A DNA stretch of 64,000 bases from Caldimonas thermodepolymerans (lineage in GTDB: Bacteria; Pseudomonadota; Gammaproteobacteria; Burkholderiales; Burkholderiaceae_C): positions 248,001 through 312,000 of the forward strand of contig NZ_CP064338.1 in NCBI RefSeq assembly GCF_015476235.1. The letters run 5' to 3'. Made by a program: the position numbers and the translations under genes. The notes under the pieces were generated by a model. That model made no database searches, was not told the DNA's origin, and worked only from the letters and a program-made list of their open reading frames with translations. Shown in pieces: positions 29,806 to 40,347 of this stretch (the first letter of the stretch is position 1; each line of letters starts with the position of its first letter).

Positions 29806-29823
29806 TAGAATCGCACGATTCTA
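29806..29823. promoter_or_regulatory. 18-bp palindrome overlapping the pyrE promoter
   Basis: TAGAATCG and CGATTCTA are exact reverse complements around CA. The left arm TAGAAT resembles a Burkholderiales -10 element, so the palindrome is either the pyrE promoter itself or an overlapping operator. It lies 55 bp before the pyrE ATG. Confidence 0.5.
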
Positions 29824-29877
29824 CGTAAGTGCCTGCCCACCACGGCGCCGGGCCCGCGCCGGGCCGGGAACATACCG

Positions 29878-30561
29878 ATGACTGTCTCCACCACCTCCTC
29901 GACCGACACCCTGTCGCAGGACTTCGTCCGCTTCGCCGTCGAAGCGGGCGTGCTGCGCTTTGGCGAGTTCAAGACCAAGGCGGGGCGCCTGAGCCCCTAT
30001 TTCTTCAACGCCGGCCTGTTCAACGACGGTGCCCGGCTGGGCCGGCTGGCCGAGTTCTATGCGCAGCGGCTGATCGCCTCGGGGCTGGAGTTCGACATGC
30101 TGTTCGGCCCCGCCTACAAGGGCATCACGCTGGCGGCGGCGGTGGCCGTGGAGCTGGCCCGGCGGGGGCGCAACGTCCCGTTCGCCTACAACCGCAAGGA
30201 AGCCAAGGACCATGGCGAGGGCGGGGTGCTGGTCGGCGCGCCGGTGCAGGGCCGGGTGCTGATCATCGACGACGTGATCTCGGCCGGCACCTCGGTGCGC
30301 GAGTCGATCGCGATGATCCAGGCGGCCGGCGCCACCCCCTGCGGCGTGGCGATCGCGCTGGACCGACAGGAAAAGGCGACGGAAAACGGCAACGATGCGC
30401 CATATTCGGCAGTCCAGTGGGTCGAACGGCAGCTCGGCTTGCGCGTCTGCGCGATTGCCACCCTCTCGGACTTGTTGCAGTATCTGCAGTCCACCGCCGA
30501 TCCGCAGCTGGGCACGCATTTCGCTAGCGTGGCCGCCTACCGCGACCGCTATGGAGTGTGA
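29878..30561 (+). CDS. pyrE: Orotate phosphoribosyltransferase
   Basis: This 227-residue enzyme converts orotate and PRPP to OMP in pyrimidine synthesis. The PRPP-binding motif [18 protein letters not shown] is at about residues 123-140, the flexible-loop [14 protein letters not shown] at 103-116, and [14 protein letters not shown] at 77-90. The N-terminus includes the usual [17 protein letters not shown]. It is divergent from the capsule operon and is followed after 33 bp by a DUF4124 gene. Confidence 0.97.
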   Translation: MTVSTTSSTDTLSQDFVRFAVEAGVLRFGEFKTKAGRLSPYFFNAGLFNDGARLGRLAEFYAQRLIASGLEFDMLFGPAYKGITLAAAVAVELARRGRNVPFAYNRKEAKDHGEGGVLVGAPVQGRVLIIDDVISAGTSVRESIAMIQAAGATPCGVAIALDRQEKATENGNDAPYSAVQWVERQLGLRVCAIATLSDLLQYLQSTADPQLGTHFASVAAYRDRYGV

Positions 30562-30594
30562 GGCGGCGCGACCCCACAACGACCAGACACGCCA

Positions 30595-31284
30595 ATGAAC
30601 CAGGCCGGGTTGACGAGAAGACTCTTGACGCTGGCCGCTGCCATGGGCGCCGTCGCTGCGAGCTGGCCCGTGGCGGCCCAGGGCATCTACACCTGCACCG
30701 ATGCGCGGGGGCGCAAGCTCACTTCGGATCGCCCCATCATCGAATGCCTCGACCGTGAACAACGGGTGATGAACAAGGACGGCTCCACGCGCAGCGTGCT
30801 GCCGCCCAGCCTCACGGCCGAGGAGCGCGCCGAGCTCGAGGCCAAGGAACGCCGCCGCGCCCAGGAGCGCCTGGCGCAACAGGACGCGGTCCGCCGCGAC
30901 CGCATGCTGCTGACGCGCTACCCCACCGAGGCGGACCACCAGCGCGCCCGCGAGGTGGCGCTGGACGACGTGCGCAAGGCCATCGAGAACTCGCACCAGC
31001 GCATCGCCGAGCTCGAGAAGGAGCGCAAGCCGCTGCTGGACGAGGCCGAGTTCTACAAGGGCAAGCCGCTGCCCCCGAAGCTCAAGCAGTCGCTCGAGTT
31101 CGTCGACGTGGCGGTGGAGGCGCACAAGACGCTGATCGCCAACCAGGAAGCCGAGCTGCGCCGCATCAACGACCTGTTCGACCAGGAACTGGAGCGCCTG
31201 CGCAAGCTGTGGGCCGGCGCCAAGCCCGGCACCCTGCCGTTGCAGGCGGACGACGCCGGCGCGCGCGGCACCACGCTGCGCTGA
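30595..31284 (+). CDS. DUF4124 domain-containing exported protein
   Basis: This 229-residue protein has a signal peptide (RRLLTLAAAMGAVAASWPVAAQ) followed directly by the DUF4124 segment GIYTCTDARGRKLTSDRPI, which has the Y-x-C-x-D-x-x-G pattern of the family. The rest is mostly helical and charged (AERAELEAKERRRAQERLAQ, then RINDLFDQELERLRKL), indicating coiled coils. It is probably periplasmic; the function is not known. The 33-bp gap suggests co-transcription with pyrE. It converges on the peptide-binding-protein gene with 12 bp between stops. Confidence 0.85.
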   Translation: MNQAGLTRRLLTLAAAMGAVAASWPVAAQGIYTCTDARGRKLTSDRPIIECLDREQRVMNKDGSTRSVLPPSLTAEERAELEAKERRRAQERLAQQDAVRRDRMLLTRYPTEADHQRAREVALDDVRKAIENSHQRIAELEKERKPLLDEAEFYKGKPLPPKLKQSLEFVDVAVEAHKTLIANQEAELRRINDLFDQELERLRKLWAGAKPGTLPLQADDAGARGTTLR

Positions 31285-31296
31285 GGCGGCGCCCGC

Positions 31297-33111
31297 TCAG
31301 TCCCCGCCCGCGGCCGGCGCCAGCGAGCGGTCGATGTCGACGTAGCGCCAGAAGTCGCGCGCGAACGGGTGGCTGCGGTAGCCGATCACCCACGGATGCA
31401 CCAGCGTCGTCGTGATGCGGTGCGTGTGGATCTTGTAGGGCATGTACGCGACCAGCAGCTTCTTGGCCCGGGTCATCAGCTCGAAGCGCTCCGGGCCGTC
31501 GGGCAGGCGCTGCTGGCGCTCGTAGATCCGGTTGAACTCGGGCAGGTCGAAGCGCGCGTGGTTGCCCGAGCCCTTGTTGGGACCGTAGGCCAGCGCGAGG
31601 AAGTCGTCGCCGTCGGGCACGGTGGCGCTGTAGCCCACCCCCCACATCATCAGCTTGCCGGCACGCGAGAGCTTGAGCTGCTCGGGCCACTTGGCGTAGC
31701 GGAACACGATGCGCACGTTGATCGCGTCCATGTTCTTCTTCCACAGCTCGTTGAACTCGCGCGCCAGGGAGTCCGGGCCGGAGGCCAGCTCCAGCACCAG
31801 CGGCGAGCCGTCGGGCAGGTCGCGCCAGCCGTCGCCGTCGCGGTCCACGTAGCCGTACAGGTCCAGCAGCGCGCGCGCCTTGGCGCGGTTGAACTCGCCC
31901 ATCTCGCTGCGGAAGTCCGGGTCGTAGCCGTAGGTCATCGGCGGGATGCTGGACTGCGCCGGGATGGCCTGGTGGCGGCGCGCCAGGCGGATCTCCTGGT
32001 CGACGTCGACGGCCAGCGCGATCGCGCGGCGCAGCGCCACCTTCTCGGGCGTGTAGCCGCCGACCACCGGGTGCTCCATCTGGAAGTAGGTCAGCGTGAT
32101 GTCGGGCGACAGCGAGCGGTCCATGCGGATGCCGCGGCGCGCCAGGTGCGGGGCCAGCTCGCCGTTGGGCACCGCGAGGGTGGCGAACTCCAGCGGCACG
32201 CCGACCAGGTCGATCTCGCCGTTGAGGAAGGCCAGCCAGCGTGGCTGCGACTGCTCGATGATGGAGATCTCGACCCGGTCCACCAGCGGCAGGCGCTTGC
32301 CCTGCAGGCGGCGCGCGATCTCCTGCCCGACGGGGTCGTCCGGCGCCGGCTGGGCGCTGAACACCTCTTCGCGGTAGCCGGGGTTGCGCTCCAGCACCAT
32401 CATCGACGAGCGGCGCCACTGCACCAGCCGGAACGGCCCGGTGCCCACCGGGTGCTCCATGATCGCGTCGCCGTAGGCCTCGACCACCTCGCGCGCCACC
32501 GCGCCCATGACGCTGGGGTCGGACAGCAGGAAGTGGAAGCGCGGGCCGGGCTCGGCCAGCCGGATCCGGAAGGTGTAGCGATCCAGCGCGCGCAGGCCCT
32601 CGACCTCGGTGTCGTAGGGGAAGGGCCGGCCCTGTTCCAGCACCTTGGCGCGCAGCTCGGACAGGCCCAGGATCTTCGCGTTCTCGAGCGCGTACAGGCT
32701 CGGGCTCTTCCAGCGCGGGTCGTAGTGGCGCTTGATCGAGTAGACGTAGTCGTGCGCGGTCAGCTCGCGGCGCCGGCCCTGGAAGGCCGGGTCGTCGGCG
32801 AAGTAGATGCCGGGCCGGATGCGGAACGTGAAGGTGGTGAAGTCGTCCGAGATCTCCGGCATCGCGGCCGCGGTCTGCGGCACCAGCCTGGCCGGCCGGG
32901 CCAGGTAGTCGTAGGTCAGCGGGGCCTCGAAGATGTGGGCGGCGACGATGCGCGAGTACAGATCGGAAATCTGCGCGGGGTCGAAGCCGGTCTCGGCCAC
33001 CGGCAGCGCGTAGCGCAGCACTTTCGGCGCGGCGGCCACCTGGGCATGCGCGAGCGGGACCGCCGCCAGCGCGGCGGCCAGCAGCAGCCCTTGGAACCAT
33101 CGTCGCAGCAT
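31297..33111 (-). CDS. Oligopeptide-type ABC transporter substrate-binding protein (SBP family 5)
   Basis: This 604-residue protein has a Sec signal peptide (LQ-rich hydrophobic core LLLAAALAAVPLAHAQ) and the family 5 fold. Recognisable parts are FDPAQISDLYSRIVAAHIFE, the FTFRIRPGIYFADDP substrate-cradle strand, TAHDYVYSIKRH, GTGPFRLVQW and the C-terminal MPYKIHTHRIT. The long form and sequence type resemble YejA/heme-binding or antimicrobial-peptide importers. It is divergent from the permease genes (115-bp spacer) and encodes the binding protein for that transporter. The start is ATG 33111. Confidence 0.9.
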   Translation of the reverse strand: MLRRWFQGLLLAAALAAVPLAHAQVAAAPKVLRYALPVAETGFDPAQISDLYSRIVAAHIFEAPLTYDYLARPARLVPQTAAAMPEISDDFTTFTFRIRPGIYFADDPAFQGRRRELTAHDYVYSIKRHYDPRWKSPSLYALENAKILGLSELRAKVLEQGRPFPYDTEVEGLRALDRYTFRIRLAEPGPRFHFLLSDPSVMGAVAREVVEAYGDAIMEHPVGTGPFRLVQWRRSSMMVLERNPGYREEVFSAQPAPDDPVGQEIARRLQGKRLPLVDRVEISIIEQSQPRWLAFLNGEIDLVGVPLEFATLAVPNGELAPHLARRGIRMDRSLSPDITLTYFQMEHPVVGGYTPEKVALRRAIALAVDVDQEIRLARRHQAIPAQSSIPPMTYGYDPDFRSEMGEFNRAKARALLDLYGYVDRDGDGWRDLPDGSPLVLELASGPDSLAREFNELWKKNMDAINVRIVFRYAKWPEQLKLSRAGKLMMWGVGYSATVPDGDDFLALAYGPNKGSGNHARFDLPEFNRIYERQQRLPDGPERFELMTRAKKLLVAYMPYKIHTHRITTTLVHPWVIGYRSHPFARDFWRYVDIDRSLAPAAGGD

Positions 33112-33225
33112 CCGGGTCTCCTTCGCGATTGCGCGCCGCCTAGCATACGGCGATGCCGCCGCGCCGGGCGCGGTTAGACTGCCCGGCACACCGTCTTGCA
33201 CGTGCACGAAGGACCTGCGCCGCCC

Positions 33226-34164
33226 ATGGCTGCCTACCTGCTGCGACGCCTCTGGCAGATGATCCCGACCCTGGCGGGCGTGATCCTGCTGGTGTTCTTC
33301 CTGTTCAAGGGCTTCGGCGGCGACCCGGCGGAGATCCTTGCCGGCCTGGCGGCCACGCCCGAGCAGATCGCCGCGATCCGCCAGCAGCTGGGGCTGGACC
33401 GGCCGCTGCCGGAGCAGCTGTGGATCTTCGTCAGGCAGATCCTCACCTTCGACTGGGGCCGCAGCTGGGCCACCAACGAACCGGTGGCGTCGTTGTTCGC
33501 CAGCCGGCTGCCGGCGACGCTGACCATCATGCTGCCGCTGCTGGTGCTGGAAGTGACGCTGGCCATTCCCCTCGCGCTGGCCGTGGCCGCGGTGCGCGGC
33601 AGCCTGACCGACCGCGCCATCGTGATCGTCACGACGGTGGCGATGTCGATCTCCTTCCTCGTCTACATCATCGTCGGCCAGTGGCTGTTCGCCTTCAAGC
33701 TGGGATGGTTCCCGGTGCAGGGCTGGTCGGACTCGCCGTGGACCAACCTCGTCACCTACGCGCCGCTGCCGGTGCTGCTCGCGGTGGCGGTGTCGCTGGC
33801 GCCGCAGACGCGGCTGTACCGCAGCTTCTTCCTCGACGAGATCGGCCAGGACTACGTGCGCACCGCCCGCGCCAAGGGGCTCAGCGAGCCGGCGATCCTG
33901 CTGCGCCACGTGATGCGCAACGCACTGATCCCCATCCTCACCAACATCGGCGCCGGGCTGCCGGGCGTGTTCGTCGGCTCCTTCCTGATCGAGGTGTTCT
34001 TCTCGGTCCCCGGGCTGGGGCGGGAGGTGCTGCTGGCGGTCAACCGCAGCGACTACCCGGTGATCCAGGCGGTGACCATCTACCTCGCGGTGCTGACCAT
34101 GGTCATCAACCTCGCCACCGACCTGCTCTACAAGTGGGTCGACCCCCGGGTGGTGCTCAAGTGA
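33226..34164 (+). CDS. Oligopeptide-type ABC transporter permease, DppB/YejB-like
   Basis: This 312-residue inner-membrane protein has six hydrophobic segments. Characteristic parts are the N-terminal YLLRRLWQMIPTLAGVILLV, GGDPAEILAG, the EAA loop YVRTARAKGLSEPAILLRHV and the C-terminal LATDLLYKWVDPRVVLK. The ATG at 33226 was chosen because it starts directly at the first membrane helix. Its stop overlaps the next start by 4 bp (GTGA). Confidence 0.93.
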   Translation: MAAYLLRRLWQMIPTLAGVILLVFFLFKGFGGDPAEILAGLAATPEQIAAIRQQLGLDRPLPEQLWIFVRQILTFDWGRSWATNEPVASLFASRLPATLTIMLPLLVLEVTLAIPLALAVAAVRGSLTDRAIVIVTTVAMSISFLVYIIVGQWLFAFKLGWFPVQGWSDSPWTNLVTYAPLPVLLAVAVSLAPQTRLYRSFFLDEIGQDYVRTARAKGLSEPAILLRHVMRNALIPILTNIGAGLPGVFVGSFLIEVFFSVPGLGREVLLAVNRSDYPVIQAVTIYLAVLTMVINLATDLLYKWVDPRVVLK

Positions 34165-35212
34165 GCACGGCGGCCGACACGCCCGTTTCCATGCCGCCCG
34201 CGCGCTCGCCGGGCGTCTGGCAGCTGGCCTGGCGGCGTTTCCGCGCCGACCGTGTGGGCATGGTCTCGCTGGTCGTGGTGCTGGCCTTCTTCGTGATGAT
34301 CGCGCTGGCGGCGTTGGGCTGGATCGCCGGCGACTGGCAGGCCGAGGTGGGCGAGCCCTACGCGCCGCCGTCCTGGCTCGGGGCGCCGCCTGCCCAAGCG
34401 CCGGCGCAGGCGCTGCCGGTGCCGCAGGGGCCGCCGGTGGACCTGTCCGACGTCGACCCGCTGGCGCCGCGCTATGCCGAATGGGCCGAGCGCACCGCGC
34501 AGGTCGCCAGCCATGAGCCGCCACGCGCGCGCACGCTGCCGCTGGGCGGCGACCGCCTCGGGCGCGACGTGCTGGCCAAGGCAATCAAGGGGGCGCAGGT
34601 CTCGATCCTCGTCGGCGTGCTGGCCGCGGTCGTGGCCACCGCGATCGGCACGCTGCTGGGGGCGCTGGGCGGCTACTTCGGCGGCAAGGTGGGCGACTTC
34701 CTCGAGTGGGTCTACAACGTCTTCACCTCCATCCCCGGCATCCTGCTGATCTTCGCCTTCGCGGCGGTGCTGGGCCGCGGCGTCGACACCGTGGTGTGGA
34801 TCCTGGGGCTGACCGGCTGGACCGGCGTGTATCGCCAGATGCGCGCCGAGTTCATCAAGCATGCGGTGCGCGAGTACGTGCGTGCCGCGCAGGCCATCGG
34901 TGCCGGGCGCTGGTCGCGCATGTTCCGCCACATCCTGCCCAACGTCAGCCACGTGGTGCTGGTGCAGCTGTCGCTGCTGGTGGTGGGCTTCATCAAGGCC
35001 GAGGTGATCCTGTCCTACCTGGGACTGGGCGTGCCGGTCGACCAGGTGTCCTGGGGCACGATGCTGGGCGAGGCGCAGAACGAGATGCTGCTCGGCCACT
35101 GGTGGCAGCTGGCGGCGGCGACTGCCTTCATGGCGGTGTTCGTCACCGCCTTCTCGCTGCTCACCGATGCGCTGCGCGACGCGCTGGACCCGAGGCTGCG
35201 GGGGCTGGAGTG

Positions 35213-35213
<1 letters not shown>
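34161..35213 (+). CDS. Oligopeptide-type ABC transporter permease, DppC/YejE-like
   Basis: This 350-residue permease starts at a GTG at 34161 that overlaps the previous stop. It has an N-terminal helix (SLVVVLAFFVMIALAALGWI), a long Pro/Ala-rich periplasmic insert (about residues 70-115) typical of YejE proteins, the GGDRLGRDVLAKAIKGA signature and an EAA loop (YVRAAQAIGAGRWSRMFRHI). Its stop overlaps the ATPase gene by 1 bp. The N-terminal 15 residues lack homology and may be flexible. Confidence 0.92.
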
Positions 35214-36913
<1,700 letters not shown>

Positions 36914-36978
36914 GCGTGCGCCGTGCATTGGCATGGCGCTTGCAGCGATGGCCCGTCCTGCTTGCCACGGAGGCTGTC

Positions 36979-38178
36979 ATGCACGAAGCTGGTGCAGCGA
37001 CCCCGTCCGCCGCGCGTGCCGTTCCTGCACCGGGCCGTCTCTGGGAGGACCGGCTGCGCCTGCTGCTCGAGTCCACCGGCGAAGGCATCTACGGCGTGGA
37101 CGTGACCGGCCGCTGCATGTTCATCAACCGCGCGGGGGCCCGCATGCTGGGCTACGAGCCGCACGAGGTGCTCGACCGCGACATGCACCAGCTGGTGCAT
37201 CACACGCACGGCGACGGCACGCACTACCCCAGCGAGGACTGCCCGATCTACAACGCGTTCCGCCGCGGCGTGCCGTGCCGCGTCGACGACGAGGTGCTGT
37301 GGCGGCGGGACGGCAGCTGTTTCTATGTCGAGTATTCCTCCTATCCCATCTTCGAGGGCGGCCAGGTGCAGGGCGCCGTGGTCACCTTCGTCGACATCAC
37401 CGAACGCCGTCGCGCGGCCGAGCTGCTGCGCCAGACCAACGACGAGCTGGAGTGCCGCGTGGCCGAGCGCACGCGCGAGCTGAGCGACGCGCTGGCGCAG
37501 CTGCGCAAGCTGTCGGCCTACCTGGAGCGCGTGCGCGAGGACGAGCGCACCCGCATCGCCCGCGAGATCCATGACGAGCTGGGCAGCCTGCTGGTGGCGC
37601 TCAAGATGGACGTCGCCTGGCTGGCACGCCGCGTCGAGGACCGCCCGCCGCTGCACGCCAAGTGCGGCGCGATGTCCTACCTGATCGAGACGGCGGTCGA
37701 GAACGTGGGGCGCATCATCACCGACCTGCGCCCGTCCATCCTCGACCACCAGGGCCTGTGGGCCGCGCTCGAGTGGCAGGCGCAGGAGTTCGCGCAGAAC
37801 TGCGAGCTGCAGTGCGACTGGCGCATCGACGTCGAGTCCGGGCTGCCGCCGCTGCCGCAGCAGCTGGCCAACGCGGTGTTCCGCATCTTCCAGGAACTGC
37901 TCAGCAACGTCGCGCGCCACGCGCAGGCCAGCGCCGTGCGCATCCGCATCGAGGCGCGCGGCGGCTGCCTGCGCCTGGAAGTGGCCGACAACGGGCGCGG
38001 CGCGCCGGTCGAGGCGTTCGAGAGCGCGCAGGCCTATGGCGTGCTCGGCATGCGCGAGCGCGCCGGCCACCACGGCGGGCGCCTGCGCATCGACAGCACC
38101 CCGGGGCAGGGCACGCGCGTCGAGCTCGTGCTGCCGCTGCCCGGCACCACCCTGTCCGACTTCGCCCGCCTGTCATGA
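36979..38178 (+). CDS. Sensor histidine kinase with PAS domain
   Basis: This 399-residue cytosolic sensor has a PAS domain (about 25-145; YGVDVTGRCMFINRAGARML and VVTFVDITERRRA), a coiled-coil linker (to about 190), a HisKA_3 dimerisation domain with the phospho-acceptor His about 198 in RIAREIHDELGSLL, and a HATPase_c domain (RIFQELLSNVARHA, VADNGRGAP, GVLGMRERAGHHGG). No membrane segment is seen. The PAS segment HHTHGDGTHYPSEDCPIYNA, with its His and Cys residues, may bind a ligand. The start is ATG 36979; a stop-free frame continues upstream inside the transporter gene but encodes nothing conserved. It overlaps the response regulator by 4 bp. Confidence 0.9.
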   Translation: MHEAGAATPSAARAVPAPGRLWEDRLRLLLESTGEGIYGVDVTGRCMFINRAGARMLGYEPHEVLDRDMHQLVHHTHGDGTHYPSEDCPIYNAFRRGVPCRVDDEVLWRRDGSCFYVEYSSYPIFEGGQVQGAVVTFVDITERRRAAELLRQTNDELECRVAERTRELSDALAQLRKLSAYLERVREDERTRIAREIHDELGSLLVALKMDVAWLARRVEDRPPLHAKCGAMSYLIETAVENVGRIITDLRPSILDHQGLWAALEWQAQEFAQNCELQCDWRIDVESGLPPLPQQLANAVFRIFQELLSNVARHAQASAVRIRIEARGGCLRLEVADNGRGAPVEAFESAQAYGVLGMRERAGHHGGRLRIDSTPGQGTRVELVLPLPGTTLSDFARLS

Positions 38179-38810
38179 TCGACGTGCTCATCTGCGACGA
38201 CCACTGGATCGTCCGCCAGGGCCTCAAGCAGACGCTGGAAGACGCGCCGGACATGCGCGTGGCCGGCGAGGTGCCCGACGGCCCCTCGTGCGTGGCGCGC
38301 GTGCGCGAGGGCGGCGTCGACGTGGTGCTGCTCGACATCGCGATGCCCGGGCGCGACGGGCTGGACGTGCTGCGCCAGCTCAAGGGCGAGCACCCGCGCC
38401 TGCCGGTGCTGATGCTCAGCACCTACCCCGAGCGCCATTACGCGGTGCGCTGCCTCAAGCTGGGCGCGGCGGGCTACCTCAACAAGAGCGCCGACCCGGA
38501 GGCGCTGCTCGCGGCGATCCGCAAGGCGGCCTCGGGTGGCGTCTACGTGACGCCCTCGATCGCCGAGGCGCTGGCGACCTCGCTCAGCGACACCGCCGGC
38601 AAGCAGGTGCACGAGATCCTCTCGCACCGCGAGTACCAGGTGTTCCGCCTGATCGCGCAGGGCTGCAGCGTGAGCCAGATCGCCGAGCAGCTGCACCTGT
38701 CGCCCAACACCGTGAGCACCTACCGCGCGCGCATCCTCGAGAAGACCGGCACGCGCAACGACGTCGAGATCGCGCTCTACGCGGTCCAGCAGGACCTGAT
38801 GCCGGTCTGA
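38175..38810 (+). CDS. LuxR/NarL-type response regulator
   Basis: This 211-residue protein has a receiver domain with DD at residues 8-9, phospho-acceptor Asp54 (VVLLDIAMPGRDG), conserved Ser/Thr and Lys (MLSTY, YLNKSA) and a C-terminal helix-turn-helix of the NarL type (HREYQVFRLIAQGCSVSQIAEQLHLSPN... key part SQIAEQLHLSPNTVSTYRARI). ATG 38175 overlaps the kinase stop. It lies immediately before the cyanate operon, with a palindrome in between that could be its target. Confidence 0.93.
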   Translation: MIDVLICDDHWIVRQGLKQTLEDAPDMRVAGEVPDGPSCVARVREGGVDVVLLDIAMPGRDGLDVLRQLKGEHPRLPVLMLSTYPERHYAVRCLKLGAAGYLNKSADPEALLAAIRKAASGGVYVTPSIAEALATSLSDTAGKQVHEILSHREYQVFRLIAQGCSVSQIAEQLHLSPNTVSTYRARILEKTGTRNDVEIALYAVQQDLMPV

Positions 38811-38820
38811 GCCGCGCGCC

Positions 38821-38840
38821 GTGTAGGGCTGGTACTACAC
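38821..38840. promoter_or_regulatory. Inverted repeat between the response regulator and the cyanate operon
   Basis: GTGTAG and CTACAC form 6-bp arms around GGCTGGTA. The site is 10 bp after the response-regulator stop and 106 bp before the cyanate-transporter start. NarL-type regulators bind short inverted repeats, so this is a candidate operator. The arms are short. Confidence 0.35.
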
Positions 38841-38945
38841 GCTGTCCCCGCCAGCCCCACAGCGGGATCGTGGCGGGCGCGATGCCGCGGAACGTGCCGC
38901 GTTCCTAGAGTTCCCCTGACGCCCCTGGTCGGAAAGGAACCCCAG

Positions 38946-40334
38946 ATGTCTCGCTACTTCGACCCCTACGACGCCGATCGCCCGCTGGTGATGCGCTGCA
39001 GCTGCGGCCGCCACCGCACGCCCGAGGAGCACACCGCCGAGCAGGCCGCCTCCGCGCTCAAGCGCCGCGCGGCGGAGATGGACTTCCAGCAGTACGCCAG
39101 CGACTACATCGAAGCCACGGTCGTCAAGGCACTGTTCCCGCGCGACGCGGTGCGGCGCCGCTTCCTGCGCGCGGTGGGCAAATCCGCCGCGATGGGAGCG
39201 ATCGCGAGCGTCGTGCCGATCACCAGCCTGCAGGCCATGGCGCAGGAGCGCGGCCCGCTGGAGAAGAAGGACCTCAAGGTCGGCTTCATCCCGATCACCT
39301 GCGCGACGCCGCTGATCATGGCGCACCCGCTGGGCTTCTACGCCAAGGAAGGGCTCAACGTCGAGGTCGTCAAGACCGCCGGCTGGGCGCTGATCCGCGA
39401 CAAGATGCTCAACAAGGAATACGACGCGACGCACTTCCTGTCGCCGATGCCGCTGGCGATGTCGCTGGGCGCGGGCTCGAACGCGGTGCCGATGCGCGTG
39501 GCGACGATCCAGAACACCAACGGCCAGGCCATCACGCTGCACGTCAAGCACAAGGAGCGGCGCGACCCGAAGGACTGGAAGGGCTTCAAGTTCGCGGTGC
39601 CCTTCGAGTATTCGATGCACAACTTCCTGCTGCGCTACTACCTCGCCGAGGCCGGGCTGGATCCGGACCGCGACGTGCAGATCCGCGTCGTGCCGCCGCC
39701 CGAGATGGTGGCCAACCTGCGCGCCGGCAACATCGACGGTTACCTGGGCCCGGACCCGTTCAACCAGCGCGCGGTGTACGAGGAGGTCGGCTTCATCCAC
39801 GTGCTGAGCCGCGACCTGTGGAACGGCCACCCCTGCTGCGCGTTCGGCACCTCGGCCGAGTTCATCCAGCAGCACCCCAACAGCTTCGCCGCGCTGTTCC
39901 GCGCCGTGCTGACCTCCGCCGCGATGGCGCGCGAGGCGCGCAACCGCGAGCTGATCGCCAAGGTGATCGCGCCCCAGGCCTACCTGAACCAGCCCGAGGT
40001 GGTGCTGCGCCAGGTGCTCACCGGCCGCTTCGCCGACGGCCTGGGCAACATCCGCAACGTGCCCGACCGCGCCGACTTCGACCCCATCCCGTGGCAGTCG
40101 ATGGCGGTGTGGATGCTCACGCAGATGAAGCGCTGGGGCTACCTCAAGGGCGACGTGGACTACCGCCAGCTGGCCGAGCGCGTGTTCCTGCTCACCGACG
40201 CGAAGAAGCACATGAAGGAACTGGACCAGAAGGTGCCGGATGGCGCCTATCCGAAGTTCCGCATCATGGGCCGCGAGTTCGACCCGACGCAGCCCGAGGC
40301 CTACCTGCAGGGCTTCGCGATCCGGCGCAGCTGA
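38946..40334 (+). CDS. Cyanate (nitrate/bicarbonate-family) ABC transporter substrate-binding protein
   Basis: This 462-residue CmpA/NrtA/CynA-type protein has an AAGGAA ribosome binding site before ATG 38946. A twin-arginine signal is seen at about residues 69-90 (RRRFLRAVGKSAAMGAIASV), preceded by an unusual 65-residue charged leader that contains a CSCGRH motif. The mature part starts VGFIPITCATPLIMAHPLGF, with RDKMLNKEYDATHFLSPMPL and GNIDGYLGPDPFNQ as family marks. Cyanate is inferred from the cyanase gene at the end of the operon. The anchor is uncertain because no lipobox is present. Confidence 0.85.
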   Translation: MSRYFDPYDADRPLVMRCSCGRHRTPEEHTAEQAASALKRRAAEMDFQQYASDYIEATVVKALFPRDAVRRRFLRAVGKSAAMGAIASVVPITSLQAMAQERGPLEKKDLKVGFIPITCATPLIMAHPLGFYAKEGLNVEVVKTAGWALIRDKMLNKEYDATHFLSPMPLAMSLGAGSNAVPMRVATIQNTNGQAITLHVKHKERRDPKDWKGFKFAVPFEYSMHNFLLRYYLAEAGLDPDRDVQIRVVPPPEMVANLRAGNIDGYLGPDPFNQRAVYEEVGFIHVLSRDLWNGHPCCAFGTSAEFIQQHPNSFAALFRAVLTSAAMAREARNRELIAKVIAPQAYLNQPEVVLRQVLTGRFADGLGNIRNVPDRADFDPIPWQSMAVWMLTQMKRWGYLKGDVDYRQLAERVFLLTDAKKHMKELDQKVPDGAYPKFRIMGREFDPTQPEAYLQGFAIRRS

Positions 40335-40347
40335 AGGAACCTGCCGC

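Larger units (their letters stand above)
29449..29877. promoter_or_regulatory. Divergent control region between kpsM and pyrE
   Basis: This 429-bp gap must hold the promoters of the leftward capsule operon and the rightward pyrE gene. It contains a JUMPstart-like segment on the minus strand (29549-29577) and a palindrome just before pyrE (29806-29823), both listed separately. No open frame in it looks real. Confidence 0.6.

Noticed and set aside
38826-38845. Sigma-54 promoter before the cyanate operon
   Set aside because: A GG and a GC are present but only 8 bp apart instead of 10.
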